Positions 25,126 to 37,800 of a DNA stretch of 64,000 nt are shown piece by piece. Under the pieces are notes generated by a model that saw nothing but the letters and a program-made list of their open reading frames with translations, ran no database searches and was not told the DNA's origin. The translations under genes were made by a program, and so were the position numbers. Origin of the DNA: Branchiostoma floridae (taxonomy: Eukaryota > Chordata > Leptocardii > Amphioxiformes > Branchiostomatidae); contig NC_049982.1 of the NCBI RefSeq assembly GCF_000003815.2, positions 9,878,890 to 9,942,889 of the forward strand, given 5' to 3'. Position 1 is the stretch's first letter. Each line of letters starts with the position of its first letter.

Positions 25126-28100
25126 CTATCCGTTTACGGAGACCGCAAAAGAGCTATGAGAGTTCGCCATCTTCGTCGTTGCCTTTGACAGCAGCCAAAA
25201 AGTCTTTGACCCCTGCAAAACACGAGAAGACAAGCCATGTTATTATTGATTGTCATAGAGCAGCAATTGAAATAGGCAACACTTAGGACAATGATCCACG
25301 TTTGCTAGAAAGGGTATTTAGAAAATTTGGTCATCGGTGGATTCCATACCTTGAAATCCTCTTTGTGCAAATTGATTTTCTCTATTTGAACCACATATAC
25401 CTTCCATCATAATCCTACTATCTTTCTCATCATCTTAGCCGTTTGGTTCTTCATGATCAGTATTGGTGATAATTATGAAGGCACTGTACATACTGGCTGG
25501 TTCTTTCTCCAGTTGTGCAAGTCAGTACAATGGTCCAGGAAAAGGAAAAAAGGGACACTGAATATGATGTTACAGACGATGATAGAACGCGCCGCACCTT
25601 CACGCTTTTCGGGGTGTCCGCCCGCGGCACAGTTCTAAACACACCGGTCAGCACCAGTTCTTCATTGGTCGCGCTGGAAATCTGTATCTTATTTCCTGTG
25701 AGGTACATGTAAGACCAATATCAAACAACAAAGAATTTGTAAGTTAAATATTTGAAACTAGTGAATACAAGTATACGTTCTATTGTTACTGCAAATTTTA
25801 AGGGCCAACTCCTAGAGAACATATTAAGACCGGTTTGCTGCAAATCAAAGTTCATTAAAAGTCAATTACTACTAATATCTAGCTGAATGCAAATTGGCTT
25901 TGGCAATTGATGTCTCACGTATGGTGTTGTTCAGCCTAGTCTTGAATACAGTCCTATCTTAAGTGAAGCCAATGCTAGTGTCTCCCAACACTAGAGTAAA
26001 GTTTAAACTTTTCATGACAAGAAAAGGCCCCCGTGAACAAAAAATTACTAGTTGATATAGCGTTCTTGCCATACCTTCGCTGGTGGTCTCCAGCCCCTTG
26101 GCGGTGGTGACAGTGTCTCCGAACACCTGGTACCGAGGTCGCTTGTACCCCACAACTCCGGCCACACACGGCCCTGGAAAAACATCCCAAAGTTTAGAGC
26201 AAGAAGGTTGTTTAGAGATATATCGACAAAACCTTGTAGCTTATAAGAAGAGGTGGTATGACAGTATCTGCAAGAAATATCAAGGTCTACATCTACAATG
26301 TGCGGAATTAGAAGTAAACTTTATTCATATCGGAGACACACCCTTCAAACTTTGAAGACAGCATTAAGATGCCCTTTTCAATAATCTGAGTCATAACATC
26401 GTTGGGTGTTGAGAAAGGCATGTTCAGACCTGTGTTGATGCCGATGCGGAGCTTGATCTTACAGGAGACGTGCACGGGGTCGAACACCTCGGCAGCCGAC
26501 AGGAAGTGCAGCGCCAGAGACGCGATCTCGCTCACGTGCTGGTCGTCATTCGCCGTCGGTAGTCCGGACACCACTTCGTACGCACCTCCTGGGGTAATAA
26601 CACGCGTACGTTTCTAAAACAGCAGCTGCAGATGACGATACTATTGACAGAATGTTTGTATATGTATATATTCATAAAGACTAATATATAACTGCCAGTT
26701 CTACCACGTTGTTGCATAACCCCAAATAGGTCTTCGAATGAACCACATGGTAACTGGACACGTTTCGGTACGGTCACATTTATTTATTTGTCGTAAGCCG
26801 TCGCAAGATTTCGATGTTGCAGAATTTTTAACCAGGCTGTTACAGTAAAAAGTTTGATAGAGATTATTTCTGGTTATAGATCTGACCTGAGCCGTCCAGT
26901 TTGGTGGCGTCATACTGATCAATGACGGAGTCGAAGGTGTGGTAGAGACGGTTCAACAGGTCAATCAGCTGGCTGGACGACAGCGAGGCCGAAATGCGGG
27001 AGAATCCGACGATGTCCGAGAACATGATCGTTGCCTGAAAAGCATCCATATCTTTCTTCAGATCACATAAAATTAAGATATTCGAAAGGAAAATAATGGT
27101 TATTTCCAACATGGGATCAAAATATATCTAGACGTAACACAAGACTGAAGTACACTTACCGTGTCAAAGTGTTTAGGCGGCACGGCTTTGTTTTTCGTCA
27201 TGTCCTGTGCAATGGATTTCGGGAAGATCTGACACAAGAGTTGTTCCGCCTTCTGTCGTTCTTCGTTGAGCTCCTCTGTCTGTTCGTTGAGGCGGGAAGC
27301 GAAGGACTGCGTGTCGTTCGCCATCCTGTAGATTCCGGATGTGATCAAGAGACTGAAAACTAACACCAGCACCAGCACTACGATGTCGATGGTAACTTCG
27401 GTACTGCTCTTCAGCACTTCGTAGTCTGAAATGTTGATAATTTTTTCTGCGATGTGTTTTTCCGCTGTACGGAAGATGCTGATGTAGGTAGTCATGTTGT
27501 CGAACCAATTTAAACCTTCCTCAACATCAGGTACGGTTTTCTTGTTCTGAAGTATCTTCTCGCGCATTCGAATGATGTTATGTTGGAGCGTTGTATTTTT
27601 GAAAAGTCTGTCAAAGCTAGAGACGATTTCTGGATAGTACCAACGTGCCGCATCCAGGTAAGACTGCCCTTTGAATCTGGCCTCATAGTACCGCTTTTCG
27701 TCTTCACTGGATAGCCCTCCTTTGACCAGGAAAGAGAGGGATTTTTACAAGGTAATTCATCCTTGAAATTTCACAAACGACATTCATTTGCATCATCATC
27801 ATCATTAATTAAGAAAAGTTCTGTGTCAGACACATCGTCGATTGATGTATATAATGATCTAGATTTCTTAAGTCACAGTCGGTTATGATAAGACACATAT
27901 GAGAATAGAACTCTCAGACATGAAAGTACACAGAATTTGCTTGTGTAACCCAGATTATCATAACTGCAGGACCATGAATGAGTAACGCTTAATACCTTTA
28001 GCAAAGTAGACGCTCCCCACCGCCCTCTCCAGCCCGACATAGTCTTTACTGGTCAGCAACATGTGGTAGGCCACGCCTGTCGTCCACAGCATGCTCGTGT

Positions 28101-29525
28101 CACCCTCTCGTACCAGGTCTCCAACGTGCGACAGGAAAAACACGTTGATGTTTGTGTAGAATCTGTGGAATATTGTAACATACATCGCTTTATTTTCTTG
28201 TACAGAGGTTTTGTTTTCAGTGTGTCTAGATCTCAGTATTATTTGAATGGAAGAGAGTGATGTTATCATGTATGTGAGAGGAAAGATTGCATAACCAAGA
28301 GACTGGCAGGACTTGGAGGTCAAACTGTTGTTTTAACAAGCTGGCAGGAAGTGATTCCATATGGTAAGTCATGCTCACCGTAGAATGACAGGAAGTGATC
28401 AAAGAATACATGTTAAGTTGATCAAAACCTCGACTCTATTTGCATAATTAATGATCTACAATTTTTTGTATTTCACGGATGCGTAAGATCTTCGCTATTC
28501 TCTTGTTTTCCTATGGTAATCAGTATATTGATTTTTTTTTATTTGCAAAATACATTTAAGTGATCTCACTCTAGTTGCTGGCCGAATGTCGTCTGATTCG
28601 CCAGGAGGACCTTCCTGTTGTCCCGGATGTAGTTCTGTAGGTTTTCTCGACTGTGAAATTGAGACGGTTCGTCACGTGACACCTTCGGCCACTTCTTGAG
28701 AGCATTCAGTGCCTCGTCCGTCTCCCCGTACATCTGTTAAGAATGAGTGAAGATGTGGAATAGCGTGAATCAATCAAAATCTAATGATTGCGATTCTAAA
28801 AACATACAGCAACGAACATTTATTTGTGTTTATCGGTGTTGGCTTCCGTGATAACTTATGCTGAGCTCGTCACATTACCTATGAAAATAATTCAGCCACA
28901 AATCGCTGAATGAAAAACCAGCCAGCAATGAAGTGTTCCTTGCCAGTCGGTGTCTGTTCACTATAAATCTGTACTCATGTGCACCCACAAATAGGTTAGA
29001 GTTTTACGTCAAATACATATCGTACCATTCCTCTGACCACAATTCATACAATTGTCAGCCATCACTAGTTCTGACACTGTGTTTCAGACAAGCTAACACC
29101 ACATCTTATAAAAAAATGTAAATAGCAAATTTGCATTTGCCATGGCGTTAGCAAGAGTGCAACATGCTTACCTTGATGAGTCGCTCGTGCACCGTTGAGT
29201 CGCCGCCGGAGCTCAGGTACAATGCAGTAGTGCCCCTCTCCACCGCCACCTTCACAGCGATCAGCCCCTTTTGGGTACTCAGGGCGATCTCATCAGACAC
29301 CTTCTCACCAAGTTCCTTTTCCGTCTGCGCTTCATGGAGATAGACGCTGTTCTGGATCTCCATCCCCAAGATTAGGACTGCTACAAGCCCGAGGATCCGC
29401 AAGATCTTTAATCTTTTGGATTTATCGGAAATCGCCTCGACGTCGCTGGGTTCTGCGTTTTTAATGTTTAAAGCGTCTTTTACTCGTGAGGTACTCCAGA
29501 CCTTATTGGTGCCTTTCCCCGCCAT
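25126..29525 (-). CDS. NIT-domain membrane guanylate cyclase-like protein, catalytically degenerate
   Basis: Nine exons with matching phases give 609 aa: 29172-29525, 28570-28733, 27996-28162, 27160-27713, 26887-27034, 26430-26588, 26075-26173, 25598-25695, 25126-25212. I chose the ATG at 29525 for its strong Kozak context (CACTATGG); an in-frame ATG at 29594 is possible. Order: cytoplasmic N-terminus; TM1 ([11 protein letters not shown]); a NIT-like ectodomain ([16 protein letters not shown] and further helices); TM2 ([16 protein letters not shown]); a signalling coiled coil ([20 protein letters not shown]); then a class III cyclase domain ending KTFWLL. No kinase-homology domain is present. 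The first metal Asp (MFSDIVGFS) is kept. Canonical GDAY reads GGAY. The Asn and Arg of the NTASR motif read TTAKG, the guanine-site Cys of PRYC is Gln, and VET reads LDG. The domain is therefore probably a pseudocyclase or an obligate heterodimer partner. NIT-GCs of other invertebrates act in nitric-oxide-linked signalling; the ligand here is unknown. Confidence 0.88.
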
Positions 29526-30778
29526 AGTGAAGACTGTTTGTGCCCATCTGATGTTCTGCTCAACACTTATATATATACTTTTCCCCGAAGACATCTGTCA
29601 CGAAGTAACGTTAATGGATTGCTCTTGAATTACGGCTTCCTCTCCGTAGCGTGTGACAGACTCTTGGCTTCTAATACTTCAATCAGGCTGTGAGCACCTG
29701 GCGCTCTATCAAACCTTTAAGTGTGATTATCTTATACATAACAAGTCCTTGAAAAATCCACAAAGAATCCTTGTAAATCTTTTTATCCGTATCTACCCAA
29801 TCATCAAGGAAAACTACAGTTCCTGAACGTGGTTCAAGTCGTACACAACAAGGTGGTATATATAAGTATTGATGCATTCGGCAGATCAGAATGGGTCATG
29901 TAACTACTAATTAATTTCTTACGGTCTTTTGAAAAGGATCTACGGAAAGCTTCTCTTAACATATTAATAATACATATGTATGATTTACACCATCGGATTT
30001 CTGATTGAATGCAAAGAGTGACATCTTACCCTAAATGACGCACGTGAAGTCACAGGAGACACCGGCAGTTGTTTGAGAAGGACCTGCGTGCGGATTGATT
30101 AGAGCCACGCACAACACGCCATATATGAGAGAGTATTTCATGATGCACTTGCAGTACATCACAACAAAGACTATTAAATGTGTGACAGAACCTACGACTC
30201 ACTTTCAGCTGTGCCACTGCCTAGTCTCAATTTTTAAAAACTCATTATGCATACTATGCTCCAGCTGCAATCTATTTTACATGTATTCTATTGATATTTT
30301 GATATATTGTATTCTATTGATATTTGTTCAATTTACGTATTGTATTGTACATGTATGTATGTGGTCACGATATCAGCCTGCTGCCTATGTGTCCATATTG
30401 TATATATTGTTTATGTCACAATGTTTGAATAAAGTCAAAGTCAAATACAGAACCTACCGTTTGCAAGGCTCTACGACAGTCCTTTCAGCACAGCTGACTT
30501 TTGTGCGACACCTCTAGAACTGTCCCAATATTGCCCTGACTTTGTTGCTACAAGTTTACAGTAAAACGATGATCATGGTGACTAGGTCATTGCTATCCGT
30601 ATAAGACCGTGTCTGAACTGCTGAGCGACTATGTTTTGTCTCCCAAACAAGGCGACATGTTTGCCCCTATCAAGATGCAAGTAGGCTAAAACTAACACTA
30701 AAGGTCCTACACAGTTTGAGTACAAGATGAGGCATGTGTATTGAATATATATGATTAGTCGTTCAGATTCAACTCAGT
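29526..30778. other. Intergenic region between the cyclase-like and polycystin-1-like genes
   Basis: 5' flank of the NIT cyclase and 3' flank of the polycystin. It contains the tail of a non-LTR element at about 30270-30446. A plus-strand open frame at 30095-30517 is AT-rich and repeat-derived. No host gene is supported. Confidence 0.55.
30270..30446 (+). mobile_element. 3' tail of a LINE-type retroelement
   Basis: AT-rich sequence ends AATAAAGTCAAAGTCAAA (AATAAA at 30428-30433, then GTCAAA repeated). Such terminal microsatellite tails are characteristic of CR1-like non-LTR elements. Only the 3' end is present. Confidence 0.5.
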
Positions 30779-31803
30779 TTACAATCTCGTCTCCGTGGAG
30801 GTTTGCTCAGGAGCGTACTCCAAGTAGCGATCTGAGCAAGTAGCACAGTCTCTCGCCTCAACGTCTGATGTTGGCCTGTAATGAAGGAGACGAATTTCAT
30901 AATTTGACGACCGCTTCTCACTCCTCCGGCCACACACGAGATCAAAGAAGCTCCTGCGTTTGTGAGAAGATTCAATGTGGCGTTTTCCATAAATCCCCTC
31001 CTCTGCTTGCTGTTCGCCACCATTTCTGGACAGTGGAGCAATGTTGTTGAGAGTGGAAAAATCACACTTTTCTTCTTCAGTATCTGGCACACCTTGGATG
31101 CATTTGCTGTCGTTTGAAGAGTTTCTGGTTTTCAAGAGATTTTCTAAACGTTTGGAAGCAAGATCCGCGATCTTTCGATTCATAGATTTTCCGTTCAACC
31201 TTTCTTCACCTTTGACAGAGTGATAGGCCTCATCCAAGATGGCGAGGAACATCAGGATGATGATGAAGTTAAAGAAGAACAGGAAAGCAAACAGCATCGT
31301 TGGTCCCAGAATCCAGTGCGCTCCTTCTACTCTGTAGTAGTCAAATGAGCCAAGCATCATTTGTAACATGGTCTGCATCGTGGAGATATATGAACTATAT
31401 CCTTCTAGGGAATCACCGAGCAAAAGGAACGCCAGCATAGCAAACGAGGAGAAAACGATGGCAAATATGAGCATGAATCCGCACAGGGGCCGTGCCGCCA
31501 TCTTGGTGACCTTCGCCCCACGTTCCACAAACTTGTTAAAGAGACACAGTTTTAGAAGTTTCAAGGTCGCAAGACAGACCAGACAGCCGAGAACATATGT
31601 TTTAATTGTGTACCAGCTGGTGGCCTGGTGGTACTTGCTGTAGGGTTGGGTTGTTTTGTGGTGCGGTCTGTTGAAGTCGACGAGTAAGTATGACGTGTAC
31701 AGTGTAACCCCGATCTCAGCAAGAGACAGCATGCAAACGCACAGGTCCACAACGTTCCAAAACATCTTGAAGTAGCCTGATCCTAGCAGAAGCACTTTTC
31801 TCA
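30779..31803 (-). CDS. Terminal channel exon of the polycystin-1-like gene
   Basis: A single 1,025-bp exon. It carries S3 (MFWNVVDLCVCMLSLAEIG), S4-S5 segments (CLVCLATLKLLKLCL; MLIFAIVFSSFAMLAFLLLG), the pore helix and filter (MMLGSFDYY), S6 (FNFIIILMFLAILDEAY), and a basic cytoplasmic tail of about 150 residues. At the filter position where PKD2 channels have LGD, this protein has LGS. Like the plus-strand polycystin at 464-1932, it keeps most of the channel in one long last exon. Confidence 0.85.
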
Positions 31804-34800
31804 CTGCAAACACAAATTTTTGATATGATTCAAGATTGAGTTGATAGAAGAAACAAAATAGGCATTGAATATCACTTGGGTGGCAAAGTAGTAATATCAA
31901 TGAAGTATGTTTAATCTTTGTCTGAAAAGACAAAACGATCGAATTAAGACAATAACGGAAAATCATCTTAATTAAAGAAAATTCGTCGACTCACAGTAAC
32001 AAGATAGACAACTTACTTTCTTTAAAGAAGTAGTAGAAAGTGATGAGGACGAAGATGATTTGAAACCCAAGGACAATGTAACTCCAAGTCGTTGTGTACA
32101 ATAGCCTGACCGTTGTTGCCTAGAGAATAATGAAAAGGTTGACTTTGAGTTGATCCTTAGAAAGTTACGGGGGTTTACATCATCATAAGCTGTGGACAGG
32201 ATGTTTCTGGGCATGTAGATTTTCAGAATATTTTACTGAAATGAAATGCAAGTAACAACAAAATGTCAACTAAAGATTCACACTATACCTTCACACTTGT
32301 ATCCACTTTTCCCCACGCCGTGAACTCCGCCAACAGCACGACGACGGAGAACAGGTTGCAGTTGGGGTTGTACACGATGAACTCAATAAACACAGCTCGG
32401 GTCTTGTGATCGATCCAGCCCGACGCCTCAAGTTCAGATAAGGTCAAGTTCATCTCAGTGACGTCAGTGAGTTCTGACAAGTAGCCACCTCCTTCATAGA
32501 AGCCGTGTTTCCCCGGGTGAGGTACCGCTGCTGTGAGACGAGATAAGATTTACAATTCATGTTATGGACGATGAGGAACCCTGATAACATTGAGACATTA
32601 TTCTGAACATTTGGATCCGTCTTTGTGATGTATCATTTTTTCTAAGTATAAGTGAAGCTTTGATTGTAGGTAAATGTATATGAAATATTTGATCACTCAC
32701 GNNNNNNNNNNNNNNNNNNNNNNNNNNNNNNNNNNNNNNNNNNNNNNNNNNNNNNNNNNNNNNNNNNNNNNNNNNNNNNNNNNNNNNNNNNNNNNNNNNN
32801 NACGCGACACGCTCCACCTAATGATCGAAGACTAAGGTTAGCATTTTTACAATGAAAGGGACATCCAGTGCACAGTGGTTCCACACTCAAGCAAACTGTC
32901 TTACAATATATTGACGGCACCACTCGACAAAACATGATACATGACATATAACAAGAAAACATTTAATCGGAAAGCATTTTGTTGGGGAGCTCGAGACGAT
33001 GAGTTCTTTTACATAGTAGATGTCAATTATTTCAATCAAAATTTACAATTATCAAACATCAATGTATGCAATAAAAGCCTACCTGGACCCACACGAACCT
33101 GCCGGAGGGTTATAGGACCCACAAGGTGCGATACTCTGTCCTGTAGAACTCCATGTAGAGGGAACAAGTCACCGTTGTACCAGGACGTTTTACCAACTTC
33201 ACTTGGGAGAGACGTTTTCACATAGCTCCAGAACTCTTCAGGGGAGGTAATCTGGGCAGAAAAACAAACGATGACGTTCTAAATCTTTGCCTAGATACGA
33301 AACTTCCAAACAAAGAATATAATTCGTCGATGTAGGTTAGACATCCAGGTAATAAGATACGCCAAAAAGTAGTTACTCAAGCAACTGGATATGGTTTTGG
33401 TCAGTGTCACTGACGAAGGATTTGGATCTATCCGAAACGTCTGACCGTTTCCAAAACCATATCCAGTTGCTTGAGTAACTAATTTTTGGCGTAAAGAATA
33501 TAATTGTTCTTGAAGAGTAAGCAAGATCTTCTTGTCGTTCATTTTTGTAGTTAAAAGAAAACCTCACTGTGCGAAAAGGGTCGATTTCCGGACATTTCAT
33601 GTATAGAATATGTCTGACAGGGATATAGTGCGTATACGGAAACGTATCCTGTCTTGTAAATGGGAACATGTTTTGTCGCAGCATATGCTTACCTCTTTAA
33701 ACGTGGGGACGAAGATGCTTTCCATGCTGCGAGTCATGTGGTACATGTTGGCGTCACGGTTGCCATTGGCAACCACAAGTAGGACCAGGATGTAGAAAAG
33801 GTAGAACGCCAGTTCGTGCAGAGCTTGTCGCAGCCCTATTTCTACAAACCGCCACTCTCGGGCTTTGTCCAGCTCGGCGCTGTCAGGTGGGACCGATTTT
33901 TGGGGTACCTGGAAAAATGTTTTCTCAGTAAATCTTGTAAAAATTAGAAATAGATGAAAAGGATGGTGATAGAAAAGGCATAGTTAGGATTTTAATTCGA
34001 GGAACATGATGAAAATGTAACGACCTGCATAAAAGGGTTGAGATGTTCCTCGTCATCTTGCAGGGGCGTTGGGGGGACGTAGTCGAGTCCAGCGTCAGGC
34101 GTCTGCAGAAACACGTCATGCTTTCTTTATATATAGAATAGCATTACCTACTTTGTTCATCGTTATTATACTAACAACTTAAGATAGCTTCATGGGTCAT
34201 GTAGTCTTTTGCATTAAGATGATAAATAATGGGTGAATAGTATTACCGTTTCATGATTATCACCATAATCTTTACGAAATGCCATGTGTTATCTCATGAA
34301 ACACGGTCTAAAAGGGCAAGAATAAACACAGCACCTTTACTACGAGTGCGATGAAGAGTCCGATGAGGATGATTTTGATGGGTTGTGTGATGAGGATGTC
34401 GAAGAAGAATGACGTCAGGAAGGTGAGAAGCCACGCCTCTGCCTTATCAGGCCCGTACTCGAACCCGTACAGGATGGTGAAAAACGCCGAGGCCGCACAG
34501 GAGCCAAGGACCAGGAACCAGGCTGGGGAAGGAAAAAAGACATGGTAGATGGTGCAATAACCATAATGAAATCTACCAAATGCCTTCAAAAGTCTTCTGA
34601 AAGAACGCAGTAAAGTAAAGTACTTTATGTATCGTTACTTACCAAAGACAATGAACCACCACGGTAACAAGCAGCCTCTTGCCTTCTTAGAACCTCGACC
34701 TCCTGTTAAGATAAACAGACAATATGCTGACCAATTTAAGTTAGCATTTCACCGAACTGCCATGTAGTCATTTTTAGTCAAGTCAGTGATATTCTTAGCA

Positions 34801-37800
34801 GAGTGAATAACATGGTTGAAGTTATTTTGGGATAACGTTACTATATTTAAAAACACATGCTGGCTGAGAATCACAGCATCTCTGACCTGATCCAACCCTC
34901 CGCTGTTCCCGAGGAGACCTGGGCGCACAGTGGCGGAAGATCTGCACGATCAGCAGGTTCACGGGGAACACCAGCAGGGCACTCTCTATCCCAATGATGA
35001 CCTGATATTAGCAAAATAGCCTATCAGAAATGCACTAAAATACCTTGTTTAAAGTAAAATTGTATTGAAGTCGAGTAAAACATGATACTATACATGATAC
35101 TAGTAGACACTATATTTGACTTCGACGCAGCAATTCCAAATTCAGACATTCATGTCACTTTTTCCATCGCCACTGCACGTTAAATTCATGAATTATATAA
35201 ATCATTCAAAACGACGCATTACGATATAACGTTAAGCGTTTCTTGTATTGCGTTATACCTCTGCCCATGAGATCGAGAGCTGGACCTGGAATCCCATGAT
35301 ATCAAGAGGAGGCGGTCGGTGGTAGGTTTCACCCTTCCCGAAGAACATGATGTTGGCGACCATGGTGCAGAGCAGCAGGGACAGGCAGCAGGAGATGCGC
35401 TCCACCCGTGTGAAGGTGCTGAATGCGAAAGAGCAGGAAGAGTGGTAAATTGTGCAAATCATTCAAGGAAAGTATTCAAACAAGGAGAGTTATTCTTTAC
35501 ATTGGGGAGAACTATAAAGGTAGCGATTATCTTTTTACACAATCAGGTAAGAAGATACACAACGTAACAGATACTCAAGCACCATATGCGGGATACAATT
35601 GTAAGCGATCAGATGTTCCATGTAGCATGCACTAAATTTCGTCAGTGATTGGGGAGTGTGGATGATACCTTAAACGTCTGGTCTTCACGATCCACGTTTG
35701 TTTCATTTGATACATTTGTATATAAAGAGAACTTAGCTTTTCCTAACCTATGCACCGGTCTACCAATGACAGAGTACCACAGATGCCCATCACGGAAGTC
35801 CCGGGACGTTCTTGAGGAGAAAAGAGTTTTGAATCTTGTCAGCTGTTCATCTGTGGCCACAGGAAGAACTCGTTCCACCTTTCCATCGCCCTCCTCTACA
35901 GCAAACCATCTGGAAAACAACAATTGAAAATGCGATGAGGGGCCATGCGCCAAAAGGGCTACAGTAATTTTGCTGGAAAATGTAGCTTGAACAGAATATT
36001 CCATTCTTAGTGCCATCTACGTGTAGTGTGGTGTGGTGTGTCTCTATCTACAGCGATTCTGACCGGTGTTGCAGAGGGGAAAAGATTCACCAGTCCATGA
36101 AAGAAAAGAGTAGGCAAATCAGAGCCAACGGGTTTCCGATGCCAGCGAGGAGGAGTTTGCGCCCACCAATAGGTGCATGTATGTGCGAGAGGAGGCATCG
36201 CTTACCAACAATGTCGGCAAGACCGTCGACGAGAGCGAAAAACGACCATCCTGTCTCGGAAACATGCTTCCCGCCGGAGATCTACCTCTCTTAGAATGAA
36301 TATCTATATACAGTAAGAATATAAATGGATACTTACGTGTTTCCGACAAAGATGCTTCTCGTGTCCTCTTGCAAATCCGTCACGATGATCCTATCAAGGT
36401 ACCTAAACAACATATGATGGTTGGATTTAAAAATGCAACAGCGAAGCAATCTATAAAAAACATTAGATAAATATATTTCCTTTATTAAGATCGCAAACGT
36501 ACCATGATGGGTCGTCACCAAAGTTGTCATGCCACACGTGGATGTGGCCCAGGGCACCGACCGGAAGTGACGTAGTGACGAGGAAGGTGTCCACACCTCC
36601 ACGGGCGAACGTCAGACGGTTGGAGTCCTCTAATGTATGAGGCCCAGATTCGCCGACGTCGCCGTGTAAAATGAGAGAAACCTGAAACAAGTTTGTTTGT
36701 TTGTATGTTGTTTGTAAGTAAAATACCTAACGTTACAGATTTTCGTTTGTTAGCATGAACTTCATTTGACTCTAATATCACATACAGGTTCAACGTCTAC
36801 CGCCAGTGACTTTGTTTCTAAAAGGAAGGAAAGATGCGGTGCTTACCTTTGCAGTAGTTCCAGAGTTGGATCTTGTTCCTGTGAACACCACGATCTGATA
36901 CAAGCCACTGCCCCCTGTAGATGTGCCCAGAATGGTAGCACCCATCTTAGAAAACATAAATGACGTCAATTTTATGGTGTTCCATACATCAGACGTGTCG
37001 TGAAGCAACATATTAATGACGTTATTCAAAGTTTGTAAATGTCGTGTTAAACGATTTTGCTTACGTTAATATTTACAGAAAACTAAAGGAAAAATGATGA
37101 CGAAGTCAACCTGCGACATTAAGAGATGATAGGATCTGGTATACAAGCATGGATGCATCAGTACTGTTACTACCACTAGTACTGCACTCCAAGGGAAGTT
37201 AAGCGTTGTTTACCTTCTTTGTATCATCCATATCCCTTTTTCTTCCCCACAGAATAAGAAGCAGGTAAATCCCTACGATGATCGATATTGTGGACACTAC
37301 AGCCGGGTTGTCGTGGATGTTCTTAAACTCCTTGAGAGCCTCCATGATGTTAAGAGAATTTGGCGCCACGAAGAATTGGAAATCAGAGCCGAATGCCGTC
37401 AGATGATTGCAGAAGCAGTGAGTTTGGCTTTCACTCGTTAAGGGTCCAACCTAAGAAAGTCGTAAAAAGTTAGGACACAATCAACACATTCATACCCTAT
37501 CGGGCTAAGTACAGGCATACAGATATAAAAGGTCATGATGCAGTACACATGGCCTAAAACATGGGTTCTAAAACTATTCTAATACATTTGTTTGGCTTCT
37601 TCTCGTTTCTTAGTAATGTTGAAAATGAACCTTGAGATGTGGCATACATTGTCGACATTGTACATGGTTGGAAACGCACTTTTAGCTCGCTAAATAATGC
37701 TTTGCAGAAATTTGGCAATGAAATGGCAAAAAAAGAGGAAATTTACACTACCTTACAACCATCTGATTTCCACAGGTGTGAGTTAACATCAAAGAAGAGG

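Noticed and set aside
25154-25212. Alternative last-exon frame of the cyclase ending in DEDGELS
   Set aside because: It needs a phase-1 donor that is poor, while the phase-0 frame gives the family-typical KTFWLL ending and a stop at 25126.
30095-30517. 140-residue plus-strand frame
   Set aside because: AT-rich, repeat-derived and overlapping a LINE tail. It has no domain.
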